Shown here: positions 56,314-64,000 of the stretch, one piece after another
How positions within the stretch are numbered: the first letter of the stretch is position 1
Layout: every line of letters starts with the position of its first letter
Assembly (NCBI GenBank): GCA_947573605.1
Contig: CANPGM010000002.1
Location: forward strand, 83,407-147,406
Reading direction: 5' to 3'
DNA: 64,000 nt
From: an uncultured Roseburia sp.
GTDB lineage: Bacteria > Bacillota > Clostridia > Lachnospirales > Lachnospiraceae
Translations under genes and position numbers: made by a program
Notes under the pieces: model-generated
Database searches by the model: none
Seen by the model: the letters and a program-made list of their open reading frames with translations, nothing else
What the model was told of the DNA's origin: nothing

Positions 56314-57705
56314 CTACAAGATATCCCCTTTTTCATCCAAATAATTCCGATACACAAGCATCACGGCTTCCATTGCCTCCCTGCCCGGCGCTCCCTTTGT
56401 CAGACGTTTTCCCACGCAGGTTTCCATTGAAATCGCATGATAGAAATCTTCCTCAAATGCGGAAGAAAATGTTTTTAACTGTTCCATATCCACTTCGTCA
56501 ATTGCAATCCCTTTTTCTACACAATAGAGTACAAGACGGCCGATAATGCCGTGTGCATCCCGAAACGGCACGCCGTGATTCACCAGATAATCCGCAGCGT
56601 CAGTCGCATTTGTAAACCCTCTGCTCGCGGAACGGCGCATCCGTTCCGTCCGAAACTTCATTGTAGAAAGCATTCCGCAAAAGAGTTTCACACACCCCTG
56701 CGCCGTGTCCATCGCATCAAACGAAAGTTCCTTATCCTCCTGCATATCTTTATTATATGCAAGCGGAATGCCTTTCATTGTTGTAAGCAGAGAAAGCAGC
56801 GCACCGTAAACGCGACCCGTTTTTCCTCTGACAAGTTCCGCAATATCGGGATTTTTCTTCTGCGGCATAATGCTGCTTCCGGTACTATAAGCATCGTCAA
56901 TCTCCACAAACTGATATTCGTTTGAGTTCCAGATAATAATCTCTTCGGAAAACCGGCTTAAATGCATCATAATCGTTGCACATGCCGATAAATATTCAAT
57001 CAGATAATCACGATCGGATACCCCGTCCATACTGTTTAACGTCGGTCCGTAAAAACCTAACAGTTCCGCCGTATAATCACGGTCTAACGGATAAGTCGTA
57101 CCTGCCAAAGCCCCCGAACCGAGCGGGCAGTAATTCATCCTCCGCAACAGATCGGAAAGTCTGAAACGGTCGCGTTTAAACATCTCAAAGTAAGCCCCCA
57201 TATGATGCGCCAACGTAATCGGCTGCGCTTTCTGCAAATGCGTAAACCCCGGCATAATCGTTTCCGTATGCGCTTCCATGATGCCAAGAATCGTCTCTAA
57301 AAGCTCTTTTAAGAGCGAATCCGTCCGAATGATATGATCTCTCGTATAAAGACGCATATCAAGCGCTACCTGATCGTTTCTGCTGCGTCCGGTATGCAGC
57401 TTCTTTCCGGTATCTCCAAGCCGTTCAATCAGCTTTGCTTCCACAAAGCTGTGGATATCTTCAAAGTCTTCCGTAATAACAAGCTGACCTTCCTCTATCT
57501 CGTTCAGAATCGCCTCAAGCGCAGCAATCATATCTTCCGTCTCTTCTGTCGTAAGGATTCCCTGTTTTCCGAGCATTTTTACATGCGCAATACTTCCATT
57601 GATATCCTCCTTGTAAAGCCGTTTGTCAAATGTAATCGACGCGTTAAAACGGTCAACCAGCTCGTCCGTTTCTTTCGTAAAGCGTCCTCCCCATAATTGT
57701 GCCAT
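56314..57705 (-). CDS. argH: Argininosuccinate lyase
   Basis: The protein has 463 residues. It opens AQLWGGRFTKETDELVDRFNASI, has the fumarase/lyase signature TGSSIMPQKKNPD (about 277-289) and HTGRSRNDQVALDMRLY. It splits argininosuccinate to arginine and fumarate, the last step of arginine synthesis. argG is not adjacent. ArgR (13.2-13.6 kb) is a likely regulator but no ARG box was identified. Confidence 0.97.
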   Translation of the reverse strand: MAQLWGGRFTKETDELVDRFNASITFDKRLYKEDINGSIAHVKMLGKQGILTTEETEDMIAALEAILNEIEEGQLVITEDFEDIHSFVEAKLIERLGDTGKKLHTGRSRNDQVALDMRLYTRDHIIRTDSLLKELLETILGIMEAHTETIMPGFTHLQKAQPITLAHHMGAYFEMFKRDRFRLSDLLRRMNYCPLGSGALAGTTYPLDRDYTAELLGFYGPTLNSMDGVSDRDYLIEYLSACATIMMHLSRFSEEIIIWNSNEYQFVEIDDAYSTGSSIMPQKKNPDIAELVRGKTGRVYGALLSLLTTMKGIPLAYNKDMQEDKELSFDAMDTAQGCVKLFCGMLSTMKFRTERMRRSASRGFTNATDAADYLVNHGVPFRDAHGIIGRLVLYCVEKGIAIDEVDMEQLKTFSSAFEEDFYHAISMETCVGKRLTKGAPGREAMEAVMLVYRNYLDEKGDIL

Positions 57706-57742
57706 TTTGCTCTTCCTTTCCGCCGCTTTCTACGGCTTTGCT

Positions 57743-58375
57743 TTATCTGTTCTTTTCGGCAATTTCCTCGTCTCTCTGTCTCTTTGAATATACGCAGCCG
57801 CAATAATACTGCCGGTACATTCCATATTCTTTCGACAGTTCAACCGAACGTTTATAACCGTTTTTCTTCTTAAAATCAGAGTACAGATACAAAACGCCAT
57901 ACTCTTTCGACAGCCTTTCGCCGATTTCGTTCAATTTATCCGCATCTTTTAACGGGCTGATCGAGAGCGTGGTCGTAAAATAATCAAATTTTTGCTTCTT
58001 TGCCAGAGACGCAGCCTCCCTCAGGCGCATTTCATAGCAGAGAAAACACCGCTCGCCGCCTTCTTTGCACTGTTTTAGTCCCTCCGCCATCTGATAAAAC
58101 CGTTCCTTATCATAAACGCCCTCTAAAAAACGAATTTGATGCTTTGCCGGAAATTGCGCGATAAACTGTTTCTGCTCCGCCGCACGCATTCGATATTCTT
58201 CTTCCGGATAAATATTCGGGTTGTAATAAAATACCGTAATCTGAAAATGCTCGGACAGGTATTCAAGGCAGTAAGAACTGCAGGGGGCGCAGCAGCTGTG
58301 AAGAAGCAGAGACGGCACTCTGCCCTCCTTTTCATTATTTAAAATCAACGCTTCCATTACCTTTTGATAATTCAT
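57743..58375 (-). CDS. queH: Epoxyqueuosine reductase QueH
   Basis: The protein has 210 residues from ATG 58375 (GGGGAG four bases before). The cysteine motifs LLHSCCAPCSSY near the start and YYCGCVYS near the end match QueH (DUF208), which reduces epoxyqueuosine in tRNA to queuosine with an iron-sulfur cluster. There is also ERCFLCYEMRLREAA in the middle. It starts 19 bases after the glycosyltransferase gene, probably the same transcript. Confidence 0.93.
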   Translation of the reverse strand: MNYQKVMEALILNNEKEGRVPSLLLHSCCAPCSSYCLEYLSEHFQITVFYYNPNIYPEEEYRMRAAEQKQFIAQFPAKHQIRFLEGVYDKERFYQMAEGLKQCKEGGERCFLCYEMRLREAASLAKKQKFDYFTTTLSISPLKDADKLNEIGERLSKEYGVLYLYSDFKKKNGYKRSVELSKEYGMYRQYYCGCVYSKRQRDEEIAEKNR

Positions 58376-58394
58376 ATTTCTCCCCAATTCTTTC

Positions 58395-59567
58395 TCAAGA
58401 AACAAAATCCAGCAATTCTTTCGCGCGGTGTTTCCATGTATGACTCCTCAGATACTCCCGATACCCCTCTTCCTGTATGGACGAAGTAAGCGCCGGATTA
58501 CACAAAAGCTCCTCCGCCCTGTCGCAAAGACTTTGCGCGTCTTTAGGCGAATAAAACATGACCTGCTTTCCGTCCGATAAAATACGCCTCAGATAGGGAT
58601 TCTCATCGGTCAAAACAACACAGCGGTTTGCCATTCCGGAAAACACTCTGTCATGCGCGCCTCGGTTAAAAATCGGAGAACTGTTAAGAAGAATGTGCTC
58701 CTTTGCTATTTTCTCAAAAGAAAAACAAAAGTCAACCGCTTTTTCCCGGATCAGATACCGTTCCTCCCCGCTCCTGTATTTTTCCCATCCCTCTCCTGCA
58801 ATCCTTACCGGGATATGGCGTCCGATCAGAAGATCAACCGCCTTTTTCCTGAAATAATCCCTGATATAGGCGTCTACCGGGTACATGGCGTTCATCTGCA
58901 GCGCAAATTCGTCGTCGGAAAGTTCCCTGCCCTCTTCCTTCAACAGTGCGGCAAAGCCTTCTTCCATCGGCAAAAGCGGATTGGAGAGGCGCATCTCTAT
59001 CAGCCTGTCCATATCGGTTTTTAAGGACTTCGGCGACGCCTTGACAATCTCATAAACACGTTCCGGATCATCATATGTTCCCAGAAAAAGAACAGCGTCC
59101 GCTTCCTTTTTCCTTTTTTCACAGGAAACGGCTTCCGTCGCTCCAAGCGGCATCATAAGCGTTTTCCTTACGCCGGTATAATAGCGCGTCACATAACGTT
59201 TCTGCGCCTCGTCCAGCACAACCGCATTTAAGTTCTTCAGCCCTGCCGTAAGGCTGCCGTAATGAAACAGCGGATGATCCAGCACATAATCGTAAAACGG
59301 CCCGTCCATGCAATCGGGCACCGGCGTACCGTCTTCCTGTTCCATCCGCACCATCAGCGAATTAAAATCCAGTATCAGCTTATATTTCTTCCCGAAAAAC
59401 GGCGACAGAACCTCATCTAAATCGTCGTCAGCCGTGAACTCGCAGACTTTTGTCCGATATCCGAGCGCTTCAAAAGCCTCCGCAATCCGGTTTGCAAAAA
59501 AACTGCCGGAGCGATAGCAGATTTCCCTGGAACTGAATACAAGTATATTCTCTTCTGCCTGCCGCAT
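58395..59567 (-). CDS. CgeB-like glycosyltransferase
   Basis: The protein has 390 residues. It has a GT-B shape: an N-terminal Rossmann half with a weakly conserved first lobe and a C-terminal half with ILLNSSPIFNRGAHDRVFSGMANRCVVLTD, typical of family 1-like transferases and CgeB spore-surface proteins. The donor and acceptor are unknown. A spore-surface role is possible given the other sporulation genes, but no proof is in the sequence. Confidence 0.75.
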   Translation of the reverse strand: MRQAEENILVFSSREICYRSGSFFANRIAEAFEALGYRTKVCEFTADDDLDEVLSPFFGKKYKLILDFNSLMVRMEQEDGTPVPDCMDGPFYDYVLDHPLFHYGSLTAGLKNLNAVVLDEAQKRYVTRYYTGVRKTLMMPLGATEAVSCEKRKKEADAVLFLGTYDDPERVYEIVKASPKSLKTDMDRLIEMRLSNPLLPMEEGFAALLKEEGRELSDDEFALQMNAMYPVDAYIRDYFRKKAVDLLIGRHIPVRIAGEGWEKYRSGEERYLIREKAVDFCFSFEKIAKEHILLNSSPIFNRGAHDRVFSGMANRCVVLTDENPYLRRILSDGKQVMFYSPKDAQSLCDRAEELLCNPALTSSIQEEGYREYLRSHTWKHRAKELLDFVS

Positions 59568-59602
59568 GTTCTCTCCTATCCATACGCATACTTCCTATGA
59601 AA

Positions 59603-59638
59603 AGGACTTTTACAAAAAATCCTTTCTGTAAAAGTCCT
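59603..59638 (-). terminator. Intrinsic terminator of the small membrane protein gene
   Basis: A perfect 12-bp stem (AGGACTTTTACA / TGTAAAAGTCCT) with a 12-base loop, read leftward into TTTTC. Confidence 0.8.
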
Positions 59639-59639
59639 C

Positions 59640-59996
59640 TTAAATCAGCATATTATCTCTTAAATACTTTAACACGATAATTTCCGCAATATATAATGCG
59701 GCGCACAATACCATAAACAACAGCTCACCGCACAAAATCCCTGCAGCAAGCTCCGCCAACAGAACAAGGCCATGAAACCAGATCGGAACATCATGCAGGC
59801 ATACCGCAATTCCGGCCTCTAACAATACGGCCAGGCAGACTCCGAACGCAGGAAGCCTAAGCGCCAGTACGCTGACAAGAACAACCGCAAGTATCGCCAA
59901 AATCACACCAAATACAAAAATATACTGAAGATTTTCACCCAAAGCAGAACTTTTGCTGTCTTTTCTTACCGCCTTCCTCTTTTCTCCCTCACCCAT
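59640..59996 (-). CDS. Small hypothetical membrane protein
   Basis: The protein has 118 residues from ATG 59996 (AAGGAG ten bases upstream); earlier ATGs sit on the ribosome site. After a basic start (GEGEKRKAVRKDSKS) come three to four hydrophobic spans. No family recognised. Stop lies at the terminator. Confidence 0.6.
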   Translation of the reverse strand: MGEGEKRKAVRKDSKSSALGENLQYIFVFGVILAILAVVLVSVLALRLPAFGVCLAVLLEAGIAVCLHDVPIWFHGLVLLAELAAGILCGELLFMVLCAALYIAEIIVLKYLRDNMLI

Positions 59997-60192
59997 AAAA
60001 ATCATACTCCTTCTTTTATTTTCAGGCGCAATCCGGTCCAAAATCCCCTTGCCGCACCAGTATCAACTATTATATCAACTTCTTTTTAAAAGGACAAGGG
60101 ATAATCCCGCAAATATTTCTTAACACGAAAGGATTTTCGGCTTTCCCGCTTAAAATCTTTATTTTACTATGGCAAAAAACGCCTTCATCATT

Positions 60193-60198
60193 TATAAT
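60193..60198 (+). promoter_or_regulatory. -10 box of the SGNH gene
   Basis: TATAAT at 60193-60198; a matching -35 (TGGCAA, 60170-60175, 17-base spacer) is weak, so the promoter may need an activator. Confidence 0.55.
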
Positions 60199-60199
60199 T

Positions 60200-60221
60200 T
60201 GTAAATACACCCGTATTTACA
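60200..60221. promoter_or_regulatory. Palindromic operator candidate
   Basis: TGTAAATAC, four bases, GTATTTACA: a perfect 22-bp inverted repeat starting two bases after the -10 box. Repressor type unknown. Confidence 0.6.
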
Positions 60222-60256
60222 GAAGATTTTATTAAAAACGAAAGAAGGTTTCTGTT

Positions 60257-61360
60257 ATGAATACAGCAAAATGGGTTTCCATATGGGGAAACGCAATGTC
60301 AATTGCTGAACACCGCCCGGAGGGTTACGCTAAGGATATCACCCTGCGTTATCCTGTTTATATCCCATTCTCCGGTGAAGCGCTGCGTTTTACCTTTGAC
60401 AATTACTGCGGAAAAGAGCCGATTGTAATCTCAAAAGCAACGGTCGCCGTCTTTTTCAGCAGCAGCGACGTAACTATTCTCCCGAAAGATTTTGTTGTCA
60501 GCGACCCTGTATACCTGAACGTAGCTGCAGGAGACGCCGTCTGCATTAGTATCTATTTTTCCAAATTTACCTCTATGCAGTCCGCTGTTTTAATTACAGG
60601 ACCGCTTTCAAAAGGCTTTTTTTCATTTGGAAATCAGACCGCGGAACCGCTGCTTCCAATCAATGAAACAAAATCAACCAACTGGTTTTATTTTTTAAGC
60701 AACATCGAACTGTTTACTTCATCGGAAAATCACAGCGTCATATGCTACGGAGACTCTATTACCGCGCAGTCCTGGCCGGATTACCTGACGCTGCGTACAA
60801 GAGAAAATACCGTAAATCATACTGCAATTGTCCGCCGCGCGGCAAGCGGCACCCGAATTTTAAGGCAGTATGAATGTATTACCTACGACTCCTATGGCTT
60901 AAAGGGTAAAAACCGCTTTTCCCACGAAGCTCCCGTTTCGGGCGCAGACACGATTATTATCCAGCAGGGTATCAACGACATTATTCATCCTGTCGGATCA
61001 AATATTAATCCGTTTCGTCCCATGAGCGATCTTCCGACTGCAGCCGAGTTGATTGACGGGTTAAAATGGTATATCGAAGAATCCCGTAAATTACATTACA
61101 AAGTCTACCTCGGCACTCTTCTGCCCATCCGCGGCTGGAGAACGTTTGAACCGTTCCGTGAAGAAATCCGGCACAATGTAAATACATGGATCCGTTCCTC
61201 TTCGGAAATTGACGGTTTTATTGATTTCGATTATATACTACGGGATGACGATGAAATCCCCGGCTTTAAAAAGGAATATGACAGCGGAGACCACTTGCAT
61301 CCAAGCAGCAAAGGCTATCGGGATATGGCGCTTGCCGTACCCAAAGCGCTGATATATTAA
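60257..61360 (+). CDS. SGNH/GDSL-family hydrolase
   Basis: The protein has 367 residues. A beta-rich N-terminal domain (about 1-155) precedes the SGNH core: block I VICYGDSITAQSW (Ser), block III QQGINDI (Asn), block V DSGDHLHPSSKGY (Asp/His). No signal peptide. Such enzymes deacetylate carbohydrates or hydrolyse esters, here likely an intracellular carbohydrate esterase; the substrate is unproven. It has a strong AAGAAGG site and its own promoter with a palindromic operator. Third rightward gene. Confidence 0.9.
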   Translation: MNTAKWVSIWGNAMSIAEHRPEGYAKDITLRYPVYIPFSGEALRFTFDNYCGKEPIVISKATVAVFFSSSDVTILPKDFVVSDPVYLNVAAGDAVCISIYFSKFTSMQSAVLITGPLSKGFFSFGNQTAEPLLPINETKSTNWFYFLSNIELFTSSENHSVICYGDSITAQSWPDYLTLRTRENTVNHTAIVRRAASGTRILRQYECITYDSYGLKGKNRFSHEAPVSGADTIIIQQGINDIIHPVGSNINPFRPMSDLPTAAELIDGLKWYIEESRKLHYKVYLGTLLPIRGWRTFEPFREEIRHNVNTWIRSSSEIDGFIDFDYILRDDDEIPGFKKEYDSGDHLHPSSKGYRDMALAVPKALIY

Positions 61361-61415
61361 ACAACACCGTTTTAAAAACTCAAGCGTCAGTCGTCGCATT
61401 TTCTATTATATAAAA

Positions 61416-61453
61416 CAGGAGAAGAATGATACCTCAAACGCATTCTTCTCCTG
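61416..61453. terminator. Intrinsic terminator between SGNH gene and udk (convergent)
   Basis: A perfect 13-bp stem (CAGGAGAAGAATG / CATTCTTCTCCTG) with a 12-base loop. Read leftward it runs into TTTTATATAATAG, so it mainly ends the udk side and may work both ways. Confidence 0.87.
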
Positions 61454-61479
61454 AAACATATTTTGAAAGACACCATATC

Positions 61480-62097
61480 TTATTTTGTCAGATGTGTTCG
61501 CACCCGCTCAATCAGCATTTCAAGCGCAACCCTGTTCTCCCCGCCCTCGGGGATAATGATATCGGCGCGCCGTTTGCTCGGTTCTACAAACTGTTCATGC
61601 ATCGGCTTTACCGTCGTCAGATACTGACAGATCACACTGTCAAGCGAACGGCCCCGGTCTTTTACATCCCGTACAATCCGCCGTAAAATACGCACATCCG
61701 CATCCGTATCCACAAAAACCTTAATTTCCATCAGATCACACAGTTTCCGCTCCGCAAAGATTAAAATTCCTTCCAGCACAATCACCGGCGCGGGAGAAAC
61801 CGAAACCGTCCGATCCGAACGGTTATGAACCGCATAATCATAAATCGGCATTTCAATTGACCTTCCGGCCTTTAAAGCCTTAATATGACCGCATAAAAGC
61901 TCCGTATCAAACGCATCCGGATGATCGTAATTAAGCGTACAACGCTCCTCATAGGCCATTTCGTCATGACTTTTGTAATAATTATCATGACGAAGAATAC
62001 TAACCTCGTCTCTGCCAAAACTATCTACCAGTTTATTCGCCAGCGTGGTTTTTCCGCTTCCTGTCCCGCCGGCAATTCCGATTAATATCGTATCCAT
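61480..62097 (-). CDS. udk: Uridine kinase
   Basis: The protein has 205 residues. Walker A is GIAGGTGSGKTT; DNYYKSH and the DHPDAFDTELL motif bind nucleoside. It phosphorylates uridine/cytidine with ATP. The start lies 25 bases after deoC, so the two form a salvage operon. Confidence 0.96.
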   Translation of the reverse strand: MDTILIGIAGGTGSGKTTLANKLVDSFGRDEVSILRHDNYYKSHDEMAYEERCTLNYDHPDAFDTELLCGHIKALKAGRSIEMPIYDYAVHNRSDRTVSVSPAPVIVLEGILIFAERKLCDLMEIKVFVDTDADVRILRRIVRDVKDRGRSLDSVICQYLTTVKPMHEQFVEPSKRRADIIIPEGGENRVALEMLIERVRTHLTK

Positions 62098-62122
62098 TGC
62101 TGCTCCTTAAAAGAGGTTCTCT

Positions 62123-62770
62123 TTATGCTTTTCCGATGATCGAAAGTGTGGCGCTTGTACCGAGACGGCTTGCTCCTGCGTCAATCATACTCTGCGCTTC
62201 CTCTGCCGTATGAATACCGCCGGAAGCTTTCACTCCTGTTTCTTCTCCAACTGTCTTGCGCATCAGCTCTACGTCCGCCGCCTTTGCTCCGCCCGTTGAA
62301 AACCCGGTCGAAGTCTTCACAAAATCGGCTCCCGCCTCTTTTGACAGTTCGCAGGCTGTCTTCTTTTCTTCGTCCGTTAAAAGGCAGGTCTCAATAATGA
62401 CTTTTAACACAATTTTGCTGCCGCAGACTTCTTTCAGCGTCCGTATTTCCTCCCGAACATAATCATACTTTTTATCTTTCAGCGCGCCGACATTGATTAC
62501 CATGTCCACTTCTTCCGCTCCATCCTCAATTGCCGCTTTCGTTTCAAAAGCTTTCACGCGTGTATCGGACATTCCGAGCGGAAATCCTACAACAGTACAT
62601 ACCTTTACGTCCGATCCTTTTAGTTTTTCAGCAACAAACTTTGTATAGTACTGATTCACACACACAGAAGCGAAATCATAAGTAAGCGCCTCCTCACAGA
62701 GTTTTGCCACCTGCTCTTCCGTAGCCTCTGCCTTTAAAATCGTATGGTCAAAATATTTCGATGAGATCAT
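62123..62770 (-). CDS. deoC: Deoxyribose-phosphate aldolase
   Basis: The protein has 215 residues from ATG 62770 (GGGAGGG). It has the TIM-barrel motifs [20 protein letters not shown] and the Schiff-base lysine in [15 protein letters not shown]. It splits deoxyribose 5-phosphate to acetaldehyde and glyceraldehyde 3-phosphate. It follows the nucleoside permease genes, linking uptake to breakdown. Confidence 0.97.
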   Translation of the reverse strand: MISSKYFDHTILKAEATEEQVAKLCEEALTYDFASVCVNQYYTKFVAEKLKGSDVKVCTVVGFPLGMSDTRVKAFETKAAIEDGAEEVDMVINVGALKDKKYDYVREEIRTLKEVCGSKIVLKVIIETCLLTDEEKKTACELSKEAGADFVKTSTGFSTGGAKAADVELMRKTVGEETGVKASGGIHTAEEAQSMIDAGASRLGTSATLSIIGKA

Positions 62771-62807
62771 AGTTCCCTCCCTGTCATAAAATAGATTTCT
62801 TCTCCTT

Positions 62808-63746
62808 TTATCTTGCTCCCTTGTCATAAGGAATTCCCTCTGCCTTCGGCGCCTGCGAATTCTTAGACGTAAACGCAAGAATCAGCATGGAAGCGATAAA
62901 AGGCATCATGTCGTAGATATTTTTGGAAAGTCCGAGGTTTGCAAGAAACGTCGCGTCCGCAATATTGGCAAGTGATTTAAATAAAGCAAAGAAAACGGCT
63001 GCTCCCGCAATCCGAAACGGCTTCCATTGACCGAAAATCATTACGGCAAGCGCCAGGAAACCAAAGCCCGTAACGCCCACTTCAAAATTCCATGTGGAAA
63101 CGGACGGCACTATATAGGCAAATCCGCCGAGTCCGCCTAAAAATCCCGAAATCATAACGCCCGTATATCTCCATTTATATACATTGATCCCGACCGAATC
63201 CGCCGCCTGCGGATGTTCGCCGCAAGAGCGAAGTCTCAGACCGTATTTTGTCTTATATAAAAAGATATAAGCGGCAATCAAAAGAACAACGCCGACAATC
63301 AGAAAAATATTAAACGTCAGAGGACCCGCCGTATAAATAAAATCCGAATTGGAGTAATTCAACTTTGAAGACGCAGACCCGTTTCCTCCTGAGGTACCGT
63401 TATTGTACGCCTTTACTATTACCACTGCGGCAGCCGTAGCCAGCATATTTAACGCCGTTCCGCCGATTGTCTGATCCGCCTTCAGCGTAATCGCTGAAAA
63501 TCCGAGCAGAAGCGCGTACAGCATCCCTACCACCGCGCTTGCCAGAATAGAAAAAGCGACTACTGTTGCCGCAGGGAGCGCTCCCTGAAACAAAACAAGT
63601 ACCAGAACGCCGGCAAGTCCGCCGATGGCCATAATACCTTCCAACGCAATGTTGATAACTCCGCTGCGTTCCGAAAACATGCCGCCCAACGCTACCAGCA
63701 TCAAAACCACCGCATAAAGTAATGTATATTTAAGAAGTAAAAACAT
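62808..63746 (-). CDS. Nucleoside ABC transporter permease (NupQ/YufQ type)
   Basis: The protein has 312 residues with about eight to nine membrane spans. The BPD-like core [15 protein letters not shown] and the loop [19 protein letters not shown] are typical of the YufQ/NupQ second permease of Bmp-type nucleoside importers. It overlaps nothing; its ATG lies three bases beyond the stop of the first permease, so translation is coupled. Confidence 0.92.
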   Translation of the reverse strand: MFLLLKYTLLYAVVLMLVALGGMFSERSGVINIALEGIMAIGGLAGVLVLVLFQGALPAATVVAFSILASAVVGMLYALLLGFSAITLKADQTIGGTALNMLATAAAVVIVKAYNNGTSGGNGSASSKLNYSNSDFIYTAGPLTFNIFLIVGVVLLIAAYIFLYKTKYGLRLRSCGEHPQAADSVGINVYKWRYTGVMISGFLGGLGGFAYIVPSVSTWNFEVGVTGFGFLALAVMIFGQWKPFRIAGAAVFFALFKSLANIADATFLANLGLSKNIYDMMPFIASMLILAFTSKNSQAPKAEGIPYDKGAR

Positions 63747-63748
63747 GG

Positions 63749-63966
63749 TTAATCCGCCTCCTTTCTGTTTTCCGCCTGCCGCTTTTCCTTTTTCCGCTTA
63801 TCAAACGCATTCAAAACGACACCCTTAAACAGAGATACAAATGCGCAGAGATAAATGATAACCGCAATAATTACGTCCGCAATCTCAGGCTGAAAATATT
63901 TCGTCGAAAGATATCCGCCGCCGACCGTAACATGCGAAACAAAGAGCGCCGCAAAAATTACGCCGA
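63749..63966 (-). CDS. Nucleoside ABC transporter permease (NupP/YufP type), C-terminal end only
   Basis: The C-terminal 72 or so residues of a permease are visible (IFGVIFAALFVSH, IADVIIAVIIYLCAF, then a basic tail ending KEAD). The rest is cut off by the assembly end: bases 63967-63999 are an Illumina adapter, so codons there are not real. Confidence 0.82.
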
Positions 63967-63999
63967 AGATCGGAAGAGCGTCGTGTAGGGAAAGAGTGT
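63967..63999. other. Illumina sequencing-adapter contamination
   Basis: The run begins AGATCGGAAGAGCGTCGTG and continues to the end as the reverse complement of the TruSeq universal/read-1 adapter. It marks a contig end with untrimmed adapter and is not biological. Confidence 0.98.
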
Positions 64000-64000
64000 C

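Overview
The window looks like a piece of a spore-forming, anaerobic Clostridia chromosome, most likely Lachnospiraceae. The main evidence is the gene order asp23-nusB-xseA-xseB-ispA-dxs-tlyA-nadK-argR-recN-spoIVB, the SpoIIM-like and SpoIVB sporulation proteins, a perfect CIRCE element at groES, a Gram-positive LexA box at recA, a ferredoxin-type [FeFe]-hydrogenase with a Rex-like operator, and GGGtGRT/NifU-like proteins. Nearly all genes point leftward (minus strand). Only three point right: a GH43 glycosidase, a short orphan and an SGNH hydrolase. The assignment rests on gene content read by eye; no search was run. I saw no rRNA, tRNA, CRISPR array, prophage or transposase.

Layout. 1-4.2 kb: a secreted 5'-nucleotidase with two near-identical tandem copies (cut by the window edge), a SpoIIM-like protein and an ADP-ribose pyrophosphatase. 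4.4-8.1 kb: RNase Y, a RecX that appears frameshifted, and RecA with a LexA-controlled promoter. 8.5-10 kb: a GH43 glycosidase in the position where spo0A usually follows spoIVB. 10-20.7 kb: the long conserved housekeeping cluster (sporulation protease, DNA repair, arginine repressor, NAD kinase, isoprenoid synthesis, exonuclease VII, NusB, Asp23). 20.8-29 kb: a Nudix protein, GroESL, a membrane glycosyltransferase-like protein, a DUF2974 hydrolase, a HAD phosphatase and the hydrogenase. 29-36 kb: a soluble hybrid histidine kinase, an rRNA/tRNA methyltransferase, a translation-factor GTPase fused to a Rae1/YacP-type nuclease, and a SleB-like hydrolase. 36-43.9 kb: a compact six-gene run tatD / Suv3-like helicase / glycerol-1-phosphate dehydrogenase / LRR protein / VWA-metallopeptidase-like protein / MoxR ATPase. 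44-50 kb: a siroheme sulfite/nitrite reductase, the orphan, the GGGtGRT/NifU pair, a left-handed beta-helix protein and a GNAT. 50-60 kb: a topoisomerase III with five C-terminal zinc repeats, a degenerate ATPase_2/DUF234 protein, asd, argH, queH, a glycosyltransferase and a membrane protein. 60-64 kb: the SGNH hydrolase, then udk, deoC and nucleoside ABC permeases.

The most interesting items are the GTPase-Rae1 fusion, the eukaryote-like Suv3 helicase in one operon with a MoxR/VWA/LRR module, and an interspersed hairpin repeat that sits directly behind intrinsic terminators at four places. A quality point: bases 63967-63999 match the Illumina TruSeq read adapter, so the right edge is an assembly artefact and the last permease is truncated by it.
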